Below, piece after piece: positions 30,736-40,735 of a stretch of 64,000 nt of DNA (its first letter is position 1; the number at the start of each line of letters is the position of its first letter). The translations under genes and the position numbers were made by a program. The notes beneath the pieces were generated by a model, which was given only the letters and a program-made list of their open reading frames with translations, was not told the DNA's origin and searched no databases. The stretch spans positions 62,001 through 126,000 of the forward strand of contig CANCVB010000003.1 in the NCBI GenBank assembly GCA_947381415.1, read 5' to 3'. Source of the DNA: Burkholderiales bacterium. Its GTDB lineage: Bacteria > Pseudomonadota > Gammaproteobacteria > Burkholderiales > Burkholderiaceae_C.

Positions 30736-30885
30736 CGATAAACTCCTTGTGAGAATTGATCTTAACCAAGTCATTTGACGCTTTCAGGACAGATTGCTCG
30801 AACCCCTAGGCCCAGCCAATGCAAGGGGGACTGCTTGAACGCTCATTTTGGTCATAAGTGATTGATTTATCAGTTAAAGTCAGTG

Positions 30886-31737
30886 ATGACAATTGATTTC
30901 AAAACCAGTATGACATCTCTTTGGCTTATTTGTGCAGTGCTTGGGGCAGTCACCATTGCCCTGGCTTATGTCTACTTTCAAGAACGCAGACGGACCCGCG
31001 AATTGCAAGCAGAGGTCCTCAAGGGTCGCGACAGCAAACACCATGTGAATGATTTTTTGGCCTCGATGTCGCACCATCTGCGCACCCCCTTGAATGGGAT
31101 CATGGGGTACGCAGAATACATTTACAGCAGCACGCGTGAGCCGATGATTCAGTTCACCTCCAAGATCATTTTGGAAAACAGTTTGCAAATGTTGCACTTG
31201 GTCAATGGTTTGCTTGATTTGAGCAAAATACAGGAAGGCACACTGGATTTGTCGCAATCCGATTTCAATATCAGCGACATGGTGGAGTCTGTTCAAGCCT
31301 TGCACCAAGCCCGCGCAGATGAATTGAAAATCAGCTTACACGTCAATTTCTCACCCAATTTACCCACCCAAATGCGCGCCGACCCCTACAGGGTCCGTCA
31401 AGTACTTAACAACTTGATCGACAACGCATTGAATTACAACCGCCCGCAAGGCAGTGTCACCTTGTCGGTCACGCCCAGCGCCAACCATCTGTGGGTGGTA
31501 TTTTCGGTCCAAGACACTGGCAAAGGCATCTCGCCTGAAATGCAAGAAACGATTTTCAAACGCCAGCAAAAAACCGATAACCCGTTTGTGCTTCGACCCA
31601 ATGAGGGGGCAGGCCTGGGTTTGGTGCTCAGTCACCATTTGATCAAACTGATGGGCGGCACACTGAACTATTCCACCAAAGCAGGTGAAGGAAGCGTATT
31701 CTTCTTCACCTTGCCACTACGCACAGAAAGTCCATGA
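30886..31737 (+). CDS. Sensor histidine kinase with one TM and no evident sensory domain
   Basis: HisKA FLASMSHHLRTPLNGIMGYAEYI; HATPase NNLIDNALNY, VQDTGKGIS, GAGLGLVLSHHLIKLMGG. Confidence 0.93.
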   Translation: MTIDFKTSMTSLWLICAVLGAVTIALAYVYFQERRRTRELQAEVLKGRDSKHHVNDFLASMSHHLRTPLNGIMGYAEYIYSSTREPMIQFTSKIILENSLQMLHLVNGLLDLSKIQEGTLDLSQSDFNISDMVESVQALHQARADELKISLHVNFSPNLPTQMRADPYRVRQVLNNLIDNALNYNRPQGSVTLSVTPSANHLWVVFSVQDTGKGISPEMQETIFKRQQKTDNPFVLRPNEGAGLGLVLSHHLIKLMGGTLNYSTKAGEGSVFFFTLPLRTESP

Positions 31738-32102
31738 CCGCCATGCATACGTCTTTGAAAGTGGTGGTGATTGATGACAACGCCACCAACCGTCTTTTAC
31801 CTGGCTTGTTTTTGCGCCCACTGGGGCATGAAGTCAACGAATGCAACGGTGCCCAAGAAGCGCTTCAATGGTTAAAAGACAACCACTGCGATATGGTGCT
31901 GCTGGATATTTCCATGCCCAGCATCAGCGGTTTGCAACTGTGCAAACAGTTGCGCTCAGACCGCAATTACCAACATTTGAAAATCATTGCGTACACCGCC
32001 CACGCCATGCCCGATGAGGTATTGCTGTGGGAGTCGTCAGGGTTTGACAAAGTTTTGCTCAAACCCATACGCAAAGACGATTTGCTGGCGCTGTTTATTT
32101 GA
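31734..32102 (+). CDS. Stand-alone receiver-domain response regulator
   Basis: VVVIDDNATNR, MVLLDISMPSISG, KIIAYTAHA, KVLLKPIRKDDL; no output domain; ATGA overlap with kinase. Confidence 0.93.
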   Translation: MTAMHTSLKVVVIDDNATNRLLPGLFLRPLGHEVNECNGAQEALQWLKDNHCDMVLLDISMPSISGLQLCKQLRSDRNYQHLKIIAYTAHAMPDEVLLWESSGFDKVLLKPIRKDDLLALFI

Positions 32103-33081
32103 GATAGGCCTTCAAAATGCCCGCGCCCACGGTGTATTTGGGGTCGACAAAATTACCCAAGCGCACCTTGCCACATTGGCTGAGCATCATGTAGGCATCC
32201 CAGCGGTCAAAACCGAATTCGGCTTCCATCCACAAGACCAGGTCTTTGTAAGCGATGCGGGTGGCATCCTCTAAAGGCCTGGCGCTGCCGATCGTCATGA
32301 TCATGTCTTCGGTCTCTAGGCGCGGCCAAGTGATTGCCCAATTTTTGATGAGGTCGACCTGAATGGTCGTGGTGCTTTGAAACTCCACGGCGGTTCCACA
32401 CACCTCACCATCCCCTTGGCAAGCATGGGCGTCACCAATGAACACACGTGCACCATCGGTACACACAGGCAAATAGGTGATGCTGCCTGGCCCCATATCG
32501 GGCAAATCCATATTGCCACCATGGGTGTCGGGGGTCAGTGTGTTGATCGAATCGAGCATGGGCGAGCAACTCAAGGTACCGATATGCGGCTTATAGGGCA
32601 AGGTCACACGCTTGCTCCAGTAAACCCCTTTTTCATCCACATCGATTTTCCGCACGATCTCGGGCAAAGGTTGTGTCAACAAAGAAGTGAACATGGTGGC
32701 ACTCAGCGCACCAAACTCAGGAATCATGGCACAGGTTCCACGCGGGTTAGGGCCACGCGGCGCCATCGATTCGATGTACACCGCCACCACATCGCCAGGC
32801 TGTGCACCTTCAACCATGATGGGGCCGTTTTGCGGATTGACGAAGGGCATGGTCAGCACCTTGGAGGGCAGGTCTTGTTCGGTTTTGACTTTGCCTTCAA
32901 AAGCGTCGCGGGTTTCCACCACGATACGGTCACCCGGTTTGACACTCAGCACGGGTTGGGAGTAGGGGCCTATGGTGTAGTGGTAGTTGCCCTGTTTGGC
33001 TTCGGTTAACTCGTGGGTGACAGATTGGCGGCCTTGCGCTACGCCGCGCTGGCGCATGATGGATTGGTCTAACCATGACAT
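32095..33081 (-). CDS. Acetamidase/formamidase family protein (FmdA-like)
   Basis: VKPGDRIVVETRDAFEGKVKTEQDLPS; GTLSCSPMLDSINTLTPDTHGGNMD; GDAHACQGDGEVCGTAVE. Confidence 0.92.
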   Translation of the reverse strand: MSWLDQSIMRQRGVAQGRQSVTHELTEAKQGNYHYTIGPYSQPVLSVKPGDRIVVETRDAFEGKVKTEQDLPSKVLTMPFVNPQNGPIMVEGAQPGDVVAVYIESMAPRGPNPRGTCAMIPEFGALSATMFTSLLTQPLPEIVRKIDVDEKGVYWSKRVTLPYKPHIGTLSCSPMLDSINTLTPDTHGGNMDLPDMGPGSITYLPVCTDGARVFIGDAHACQGDGEVCGTAVEFQSTTTIQVDLIKNWAITWPRLETEDMIMTIGSARPLEDATRIAYKDLVLWMEAEFGFDRWDAYMMLSQCGKVRLGNFVDPKYTVGAGILKAYLK

Positions 33082-33098
33082 AGGGATACTCCTTTGAA

Positions 33099-34499
33099 TC
33101 AAATGTGGGGGTGGTGACGGTGCCAGTCGGTGGCTTGTTGAAATGCCCAACCAGCGCGGATGATCATGTCTTCCTCGAAATGACGCCCAACAAACTGGCA
33201 ACCAATGGGCATGCCTTGCGGTGTGAATCCTGCTGGCAAGGTGATGGTGGGTTGACCGGTCATGTCAAACGGACAAGTGAATTTCAACAAAGCACTGAGC
33301 AACTCGGCATCGGTGGCCAATGTGCTCATGCGCTCCCAAGTTGGCGCGGCAATGCCGGTGGTGGGAATGAGCAGTAAATCAATGCCTTGAAACAATGCAT
33401 CTACGCGGCCTTTGAAGTCATGGCGACGCAAAATGATTTTTTGGTATTCCAAACCCGTTAATGCATGACCCATATCGATCAAACCTGCCAAGCCTGCGCC
33501 GTACTCGGACTTGCGTGAGGGATAAGTGGCTTCATGCGCAACCGCGCACTCGACGCCGCACAAGGGAAACCAATCATCAATGGCTTGTTGGGGGTCTGGA
33601 AATGTGATTTCTTTGACAGTGGCACCTTGCGCCTTGACGACCTCAATCATGGCCATGAATGCCTGTTTGGTGGGCTCGTCAATGCCTTCCAAACTCCATT
33701 TCAAATCGATACCGACACGCACACCTTTAAGGCCTTGGGTCATGCCCGCCAAGTAATCAGGTACGGGCAACAAACTGGCAGTAGGGTCGTGTGCGTCTGC
33801 ACCTGCAATCACACCCAATATGGCTGCCGCGTCAGCAGCACTGCGGGTCATAGGCCCTAAATGGTCCAAGGTTGCCGCCAACTCGAACGCACCGTAGCGG
33901 CTGACCCGACCCCATGTGGGCTTGATACCTGTGATGCCATTGGCCGCACAGGGAAAACGGATAGAGCCGCCCGTGTCTGAGCCCAAAGAGCCATAACAAA
34001 GACCCGCTGCGGTAGCCACCCCCGAGCCACTTGAAGAAGCCCCAGGCCACTGCCCGGCACCCCAAGGGTTGACCGGCGGCGTGATCTGGGGGTGATGGTC
34101 TGCGTAAGCGCCTTCGGTGAGTTGCAACTTGCCCAAAATCACTGCACCTGCTTCACGCAACTTGCGCACCACAGTTCCATCTTCTTTGGGAATGTTGTTG
34201 GCATGAATGGTCATGCCTGCAGCCGTTGGGGTACCTGCCGTCCAGCACAGGTCCTTGACCGCGATTGGCACACCATGTAAGGGCCCTTTGGTATTTCCAG
34301 CCCCAATGGCCTTGTCTGCTGCTTGTGCATCAGCCAAAGCATGTTCGGCCATGACCGTGGCAAAACTCTTCAAACTGCCATCCAGTTGCGCGATGCGCTG
34401 CAACTGGGCTTGGGTCGCTTCGACAGAGGAAATTTGGCGAGATTGAATGCGCTTGGAGATCTCCAGTAGTTCATCGTAATGTGCTTGCGATTGACTCAT
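33099..34499 (-). CDS. Amidase (amidase signature family)
   Basis: GPLHGVPIAVKDLCWTAGTPTAAGM; GASSSGSGVATAAGLCYGSLGSDTGGSIRFPC. Confidence 0.94.
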   Translation of the reverse strand: MSQSQAHYDELLEISKRIQSRQISSVEATQAQLQRIAQLDGSLKSFATVMAEHALADAQAADKAIGAGNTKGPLHGVPIAVKDLCWTAGTPTAAGMTIHANNIPKEDGTVVRKLREAGAVILGKLQLTEGAYADHHPQITPPVNPWGAGQWPGASSSGSGVATAAGLCYGSLGSDTGGSIRFPCAANGITGIKPTWGRVSRYGAFELAATLDHLGPMTRSAADAAAILGVIAGADAHDPTASLLPVPDYLAGMTQGLKGVRVGIDLKWSLEGIDEPTKQAFMAMIEVVKAQGATVKEITFPDPQQAIDDWFPLCGVECAVAHEATYPSRKSEYGAGLAGLIDMGHALTGLEYQKIILRRHDFKGRVDALFQGIDLLLIPTTGIAAPTWERMSTLATDAELLSALLKFTCPFDMTGQPTITLPAGFTPQGMPIGCQFVGRHFEEDMIIRAGWAFQQATDWHRHHPHI

Positions 34500-34654
34500 G
34501 ACAGCCCCTTGTTGGTGTGCCCCATTGTGCTTGAAGGCGATGGGGATTGTCCATAAAAAACTTTCCAATTCAAGTAAATCTGCCAAGCAAGGCAAGACAT
34601 AATGCGTCTTTACCCGCATGGCATCGATGACATGCACCGACTTGAGGCATTGCT

Positions 34655-35716
34655 ATGAGCATCTCTTCCCGCTGGAAAAACCGCCCCGCTGGCTCGACTT
34701 GGGGCGACTTTGGCCCAGATGACCAGTTCGGCCGCATGAATTTACTTACCCCTGCCAAAGTGCTGCAAGGCATGGCCGAGGTGCAACATGGTTTGAGCTT
34801 TAACCTGAGTTTGCCGCTGGATTTCCCTGGTGGTTCGGTGCTCAATCCCCGCCGCAGCCCGCCTGTCTTGCGTCCCACAGTGCGCAACGGCAAACCCAAT
34901 ATGAATTACCAGATGTGGTGCGATGACCCCTTGTGCACCGATGTGATGAGTGACGACTTGGTCATCATGCATTTGCAATACAGCACCCAGTGGGACAGCT
35001 TGGCCCATGCCGGCTCGATGTTTGATGCCGATGGTGATGGCGTGCCCGAAGCGCTTTATTACAACGGTTTTCGCGCTGGCAGCGATGTGATTGGCCCCGA
35101 ACAGAATGAAGGCGCAGGCATTTTTGATTTCATTAAAGTACCGCGTGAATCCACCTCTTACGCCAAGGCGCTGGGGATTGAAAAAATGGCTGAGCGCTGC
35201 GTGCAAGGACGCGCCGTGATGATCGACTTGCATGCCCATGTAGGCAACACTGGCACAGTGGTCGGCTATGAAATGCTGATGGACATCATGGCCAAAGACA
35301 AGGTCGTGGTGGAAGAAGGCGACATGGTGTGTTTACACACAGGGTTTGGCGAGGTGCTGCTGGGCATGAACCGCCAACCGGATGGTGCGGTATTGGATAA
35401 GAGTGGCTCTACCCTGGATGGTCGCGATGAGCGCTTAAAGCAATGGATCACCGACAGCGGCTTGATTGCCTTGATTGCTGACAACTATGCGGTGGAAACC
35501 CACCCTGCCCTGCCCCATGCAGGCGCTTGCGCAGCACTGCCTTTGCATGAGCATTGTTTGTTCAAACTGGGGGTTCACTTGGGGGAGTTGTGGCACCTCA
35601 CACCCTTGGCCAACTGGTTGCGGTCGCATGGCCGCTCGAGGTTTTTATTGACAGCACCACCGCTTCGTTTGCCGGGTGCGATTGGCTCGCCAGCTGCACC
35701 CATTGCCACGGTTTGA
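34655..35716 (+). CDS. Cyclase family protein (kynurenine formamidase/cyclase superfamily)
   Basis: TQWDSLAHAGSMFDADGDG; ARHGVMIDLHAHVG-like block (GRAVMIDLHAHVGNTGTVVG); LHEHCLFKLGVHLGELWHLTPLA. Confidence 0.85.
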   Translation: MSISSRWKNRPAGSTWGDFGPDDQFGRMNLLTPAKVLQGMAEVQHGLSFNLSLPLDFPGGSVLNPRRSPPVLRPTVRNGKPNMNYQMWCDDPLCTDVMSDDLVIMHLQYSTQWDSLAHAGSMFDADGDGVPEALYYNGFRAGSDVIGPEQNEGAGIFDFIKVPRESTSYAKALGIEKMAERCVQGRAVMIDLHAHVGNTGTVVGYEMLMDIMAKDKVVVEEGDMVCLHTGFGEVLLGMNRQPDGAVLDKSGSTLDGRDERLKQWITDSGLIALIADNYAVETHPALPHAGACAALPLHEHCLFKLGVHLGELWHLTPLANWLRSHGRSRFLLTAPPLRLPGAIGSPAAPIATV

Positions 35717-35727
35717 AAACAGTCGCT

Positions 35728-36147
35728 TTAAGGGGCGCAGACTTTGTTGATCAAGACCTCAAAAAATGAGCCTGGCTGGGGTGTGTACCAACGAAAGTAA
35801 CGTTTTTTGGGTCCACCTTGTGCAGCTTGGGTCACCGTGCCAGTGCCCATGCGACCTTCGTAGTCGGTGAATTGAATTTGGCGTTGACGCTTGGCTTCGC
35901 ACTCTACATGGCGAACAGAAATACGTGAACTGGTGAGATACGCACAACTGTCACCTTGGCAGGCTTCTTTTTTGTCTTTGGGAAAGTCTGAAAGGGTCGT
36001 GACTTGTTTGGCCCCATCGACATCACTGACGGATTGCAAATCGATGTAATGGTTCTCACCAAACTCAGGAACCTGTATCAAGGGTGTCCACTCAGCCTGC
36101 GCATACATGGAGACAGCCAACAAACTTAAAGCCACAATACGTTTCAT
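35728..36147 (-). CDS. Small secreted protein (surface-adhesin E-like, uncertain)
   Basis: Signal peptide MKRIVALSLLAVSMYAQA; EWTPL...YIDLQSV pattern; several Cys. Confidence 0.55.
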   Translation of the reverse strand: MKRIVALSLLAVSMYAQAEWTPLIQVPEFGENHYIDLQSVSDVDGAKQVTTLSDFPKDKKEACQGDSCAYLTSSRISVRHVECEAKRQRQIQFTDYEGRMGTGTVTQAAQGGPKKRYFRWYTPQPGSFFEVLINKVCAP

Positions 36148-36197
36148 ACACAATTCCTGTTAAAGATCAGCTGATTGTAGGCACAAGCCAAACCCCT

Positions 36198-38351
36198 TTA
36201 AGGCGCATGTTTTTCTAAACATTCAATCACTGCAGGGCTTAGCGCAAAACCTTCGCCGTGCTGTGCGCTTAGTCTCTGGCAATGTTCCACAAACTTAGGC
36301 AAGCCCTCTGCGTAGACAAATTGCAATGCACCCCCTGTCCATGCAGGAAACCCAATACCCAAAATAGAACCTATGTTGGCATCGTGCGAAGAAGTCAGTA
36401 CGTTTTCTTGTAAACAGCGTGCTGTCTCTACCGCTTGGCGGTAGAGCAGTCGCTGTTTGATGGCCAACTGCAGTGCTTGGGGATCGCCCATCAAGGGCTT
36501 TTCAAAATGCTGCTTTAAGCCTGTCCACAAGCGCTTGGGGCCAGTGGGTGGAAAGTCATAAAACCCTGCGCCTGCTGCCCGCCCTGACCGTTTGAATTCG
36601 TGGACCATGCGTTCAACGATGCGCTCACCTGCAGAGGTGATATAGGTTTTTCCTTCGGCTGCAAAATCGGCGCGTGTTTGCTCGATCACATGCACCGACA
36701 GTGAGAGCGAGGTTTCATCCATCACAGCCAACGGACCCACTGGCATGCCAGCTGCCAAAGCAGCATGTTCAATCAAGGCTGCTGGAATGCCCTCACCCAA
36801 CATGGCGGCCCCCTCCATCACATAGGTGCCAAACACACGGCTGGTAAAAAATCCGCGCGAGTCGTTGACCACTATGGGCGTCTTGCCAATCGCCAACACA
36901 TAGTCGTAGGCGCGTGCCAAGGTTTCATCGCTGGTTTTCTCACCTCTGATGATCTCCACCAAACGCATTTTGTCTACAGGTGAGAAGAAATGCAGGCCGA
37001 CAAATTGTGCGGGCCGTGCACTTGCTTGCGCCAAACCACTGATGGGCAGGGTCGATGTGTTGGAAGCAAACACACCACCTGCAACCATGCGCATTTCAGC
37101 CTCTTGGGTGACTTGGGCTTTCAGTGCACGGTTTTCAAATACCGCTTCAATCACCAAATCGCAACCGCTCAAATCCTGCAGTTGTTCGCAGGGGTGAATC
37201 AGCGACAACACTTGCGCTTGCTTGGCCTCACTCATGCGGTTTTGTGCCACGCGCTTGTCTGTCAATTGCCGCGTGTACTCTCGACCTCGTTGGGCTTTTT
37301 CTAAGTCAATGTCGCGCAACACACAAGGGATACCTTTGATGGCGTTGGCATAGGCAATACCAGCCCCCATCATTCCCGCACCCAAGATTCCCACCTTGTT
37401 GGGTTTCCAAGGCGCAAACCCACTGGGGCGAGATTGACCTGCTTTGATGGCATTGAGGTTGAAGAAAAAAGCCGTGATCATGTTCTTGGCGGTCTGCCCG
37501 ACCACCAACTTGGCCAATTTGCGGCTCTCAATTCGGGTGGCCGTGTCGTAATCGACTTGCGCGCCTTCCACCATGCTCTCCAAAACAGCTTGGGCTGCAG
37601 GGTACAAACCATGGGCTTTGTGAAAGAGCATCGCAGGCGCGACGGCCAAGCCAGCGGCAAGTGCGGGGCTGTTGACACTGCCACCGGGCATTTTGTAGCC
37701 TTTGCGATCCCAAGCTTGTTGCGCCAGTGGGTTGTCGTGGATATAGGCCATCCCCAAAGCCAGAAGGTGCTCGGGCGAATTGCCCAAACCATCGACCAAG
37801 CCCAACGACAAGGCTTCACTGGGATTGAACAATTTGCCTTCCATCAAGTAAGGTTGCGCTGCCATCAGTCCCAGAAGACGGGTCATCTTGGTGATACCCG
37901 TGGCGCCAGGGATCAAGCCCAAGGTCACCTCGGGTAAACCAAAAGAGATATTGGGCTTGTCCAGTGCGAAACGTGCATGCGCCACCAATGCAAGCTCCCA
38001 GCCACCCCCCAAGGCAGCACCTTGCAACAAGGCCACAACCGGCTTGCCCATGGTCTCGATACGGCGAAAGGCTTTCTTCAAAGCTTCTATGCCGGCAAAG
38101 GTCTGGGCTGCATCGCTGGCTTGCAACTTGAGCACGCCCCTGAGATCCGCACCCGCAAAAAAAGTCGACTTGGCAGAAGTCAACAACACACCTTTGAGCG
38201 CATCTTGGTCTGCCTGCAATTGATCAGCCAAGGCCAGCATATCGGCATGCCACTCGGGCTTCATGGTGTTCACTGGCGAGTCGGGCTCGTCAAAGGTGAC
38301 GGTGACAATGCCTTGGCTGTTGAGTTCGTAACGCAGTGTGGAGAAAGCCAT
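36198..38351 (-). CDS. Multifunctional enoyl-CoA hydratase/3-hydroxyacyl-CoA dehydrogenase (FadB/FadJ-like)
   Basis: N-terminal crotonase AALGGGWELALVAHARFAL; VGILGAGMMGAGIAYANAIKG NAD motif; start at 38351. Confidence 0.94.
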   Translation of the reverse strand: MAFSTLRYELNSQGIVTVTFDEPDSPVNTMKPEWHADMLALADQLQADQDALKGVLLTSAKSTFFAGADLRGVLKLQASDAAQTFAGIEALKKAFRRIETMGKPVVALLQGAALGGGWELALVAHARFALDKPNISFGLPEVTLGLIPGATGITKMTRLLGLMAAQPYLMEGKLFNPSEALSLGLVDGLGNSPEHLLALGMAYIHDNPLAQQAWDRKGYKMPGGSVNSPALAAGLAVAPAMLFHKAHGLYPAAQAVLESMVEGAQVDYDTATRIESRKLAKLVVGQTAKNMITAFFFNLNAIKAGQSRPSGFAPWKPNKVGILGAGMMGAGIAYANAIKGIPCVLRDIDLEKAQRGREYTRQLTDKRVAQNRMSEAKQAQVLSLIHPCEQLQDLSGCDLVIEAVFENRALKAQVTQEAEMRMVAGGVFASNTSTLPISGLAQASARPAQFVGLHFFSPVDKMRLVEIIRGEKTSDETLARAYDYVLAIGKTPIVVNDSRGFFTSRVFGTYVMEGAAMLGEGIPAALIEHAALAAGMPVGPLAVMDETSLSLSVHVIEQTRADFAAEGKTYITSAGERIVERMVHEFKRSGRAAGAGFYDFPPTGPKRLWTGLKQHFEKPLMGDPQALQLAIKQRLLYRQAVETARCLQENVLTSSHDANIGSILGIGFPAWTGGALQFVYAEGLPKFVEHCQRLSAQHGEGFALSPAVIECLEKHAP

Positions 38352-38352
38352 G

Positions 38353-39558
38353 TCAAATCCGTTCAATGATGGTGGCGATACCCATACCGCCACCCACACA
38401 CAATGTGATGAGTCCACGCTTGAGTTGGCGCAATTCCAATTCGTCCAGTAAGGTGCCAAGCAACATGGCACCCGTAGCCCCCAAGGGGTGACCCATGGCA
38501 ATGGCACCCCCATTGACATTCACCTTTTCATGCGGGACGTTCATCTCACGCATAAAGCGCATGGGCACTGCCGCGAAGGCCTCGTTGATTTCAAACAAAT
38601 CAATGTCATCAATGGTCAGTCCAGCTTTGGCCAAGGCTTTACGCGCCGCTGGCATTGGACCTGTGAGCATGATGATGGGGTCCGCGCCGGACAAAGCAGT
38701 GGCGACGATGCGACCGCGAGGCTGTAAACCCAAAGCACGGCCTTTGGTTTCACTGCCTATCAATACGGCCGCAGCACCATCCACAATGCCTGACGAGTTT
38801 CCAGCGGTATGCACATGGTCAATGCGCTCGACGTGGGGGTAACGCGACAAAGCCACCGCATCAAAACCCATCTTGCCCATCTCGGCAAAACTGGGCTTCA
38901 ATGCACCCAGCGCCTCCAGTGTGGTGCGCGGCTTGATAAATTCATCGCGCTCCAAAACAGGCAGGCCTATCTCATCACACACAGGCAAAACAGAGCGGTC
39001 GAATTTACCCAGGCTTTGAGCAGCTGCGGCGCGCTGCTGCGAGGTGAGTGCAAATTGGTCCACGTCTTCGCGGGTCCAACCCGCCATGGTGGCGATCAGG
39101 TCAGCGCCGATGCCTTGTGGTGTGAAGCCGGTGGCTGCGTTGGTTGCAGGGTCTTGTGCCCAAGCGCCACCATCTGAGCCCATGGGCACGCGAGACATGC
39201 TCTCTACGCCACCTGCAACCACCATATCTTCCCATCCACTGGCCACTTTTTGTGCAGCCATGTTGACGGCTTCTAAACCAGAGGCACAAAATCGATTGAT
39301 CTGAACACCAGACACTCGGAAGTCCCATCCGGCTTTGAGCAAAGCCGTTTTAGGCAGTACCGAGCCTTGTTCACCCACGGGTGAAACACAACCCATGACC
39401 ACATCATCGACTTCTGCAGGGTCAAAGTCATGTCGGGCCTGAAGCTGATTGAGCAAACCACCCAGCAAGTCCACTGGCTTGATGCTGTGCAAACTGCCGT
39501 CCTTTTTTCCTTTACCGCGGGGTGTGCGAACTGCATCAAAAATCATGGCGTGGGTCAT
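38353..39558 (-). CDS. Acetyl-CoA acyltransferase (thiolase, FadA-like)
   Basis: [65 protein letters not shown]. Confidence 0.94.
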   Translation of the reverse strand: MTHAMIFDAVRTPRGKGKKDGSLHSIKPVDLLGGLLNQLQARHDFDPAEVDDVVMGCVSPVGEQGSVLPKTALLKAGWDFRVSGVQINRFCASGLEAVNMAAQKVASGWEDMVVAGGVESMSRVPMGSDGGAWAQDPATNAATGFTPQGIGADLIATMAGWTREDVDQFALTSQQRAAAAQSLGKFDRSVLPVCDEIGLPVLERDEFIKPRTTLEALGALKPSFAEMGKMGFDAVALSRYPHVERIDHVHTAGNSSGIVDGAAAVLIGSETKGRALGLQPRGRIVATALSGADPIIMLTGPMPAARKALAKAGLTIDDIDLFEINEAFAAVPMRFMREMNVPHEKVNVNGGAIAMGHPLGATGAMLLGTLLDELELRQLKRGLITLCVGGGMGIATIIERI

Positions 39559-39609
39559 GGGTGTCCTCCTCTTGAGCTGGCCAGATGATAAGTTAGTTAA
39601 GATGTTCGC

Positions 39610-39780
39610 ATGGACCGTATCGAATCCTCTCGCCCCCAAGCAACCGCACAGGTTCTGCAAAAAAACCAAGCCCTGGTGAAGACTGCTGTCACCAAAGACA
39701 TTCGTCTCGCCAAAACCGAAGTCAAACAAGCACCACAGCCCAGTGCCTCTAAAGGCTCACGGGTAGATGTGAGAGCCTAG
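39610..39780 (+). CDS. Putative 56-aa small ORF upstream of kdgT (not in supplied ORF track)
   Basis: [56 protein letters not shown]; ends 11 nt before kdgT start; no strong RBS. Confidence 0.35.
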   Translation: MDRIESSRPQATAQVLQKNQALVKTAVTKDIRLAKTEVKQAPQPSASKGSRVDVRA

Positions 39781-39791
39781 GAGCGCATCGC

Positions 39792-40721
39792 ATGCAAATT
39801 TTGAAGACCATCCACAAAGTCCCAGGGGGCCTCATGGTGGTGCCACTCTTCATTGGCATGTTGCTCAATACCTTTGCACCCGATGCCATGAAGATTGGTG
39901 GGTTTACACAGGCCTTGACCAATGTGGGTTACCCCACCATGTTGGGTGTGTATTTGTTCACGGTTGGCACAAAAATGACTTTGAATGCCGCCCCCCAAAT
40001 GCTTAAACGCGGCTTTGGCATCATGTTTGCCAAAGTCGGCGTAGCCGTCTTGGTGGCTTTAAGCATTGCCCACTTCTTTGATGGCGATTTGCTCGGCTTG
40101 TCAACGCTGGCTGTATTGGCTGCGATGAACGACACCAATGGCGGCATGTTCATGGCCTTGACCAGCACATTTGGCACCAAAGAAGACGCAGGCACCTATG
40201 TGCCACAAAGCATCGAAACCGGACCGTTTTTGACCATGCTGGTGTTGGTCGGTGCAGGCTTGGCTGTGATTCCTTGGATGACCATGGTGTCTGTCATTGC
40301 ACCGATTGCCGCAGGCGCCTTGCTCGGTAATTTGGATGAAGACATACGGGAATTTTTTGCGCAACACGAACCACTTGTCATTCCGTTCATGGCTTTCATG
40401 CTGGGACAAGGCATCAACCTGCAATCCATCACCAAAGCCGGTATGCCTGGCATTTTGTTGGGCTTGTCGGTGCTGATCATCACCGGCTTCGTCTGTATCT
40501 TGGCAGACAAACTGCTGGGTGGTTCAGGCATTGCCGGTGCGGCAGCTTCCAGCACTGCCGGCAATGCGGCGGGGACACCACAAGCGGTTGCCTTGGCAGA
40601 CCCTGGTTTTGCGGCCATCGCACCGATCGCCACGCTTCAAGTGGCCGCCTCCGTCATCGTGACCGCGGTGCTGACACCGATTCTCACGGCGTACGTACAC
40701 CGCAAAACCAAGTCAAAGTAG
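39792..40721 (+). CDS. kdgT: 2-keto-3-deoxygluconate permease
   Basis: MQILKTIHKVPGGLMVVPLFIGMLLNTFAPDAMKIGGFTQAL; AAMNDTNGGMFMALTSTFGTKEDAGTYVPQSIETGPF. Confidence 0.93.
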   Translation: MQILKTIHKVPGGLMVVPLFIGMLLNTFAPDAMKIGGFTQALTNVGYPTMLGVYLFTVGTKMTLNAAPQMLKRGFGIMFAKVGVAVLVALSIAHFFDGDLLGLSTLAVLAAMNDTNGGMFMALTSTFGTKEDAGTYVPQSIETGPFLTMLVLVGAGLAVIPWMTMVSVIAPIAAGALLGNLDEDIREFFAQHEPLVIPFMAFMLGQGINLQSITKAGMPGILLGLSVLIITGFVCILADKLLGGSGIAGAAASSTAGNAAGTPQAVALADPGFAAIAPIATLQVAASVIVTAVLTPILTAYVHRKTKSK

Positions 40722-40735
40722 GTTGGGGTTTTTGC

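Noticed and set aside
39585-39605. AGTTAGTTAAG repeats near the thiolase start as a fatty-acid regulator operator
   Set aside because: No convincing symmetry and no adjacent regulator; not enough to call a site.
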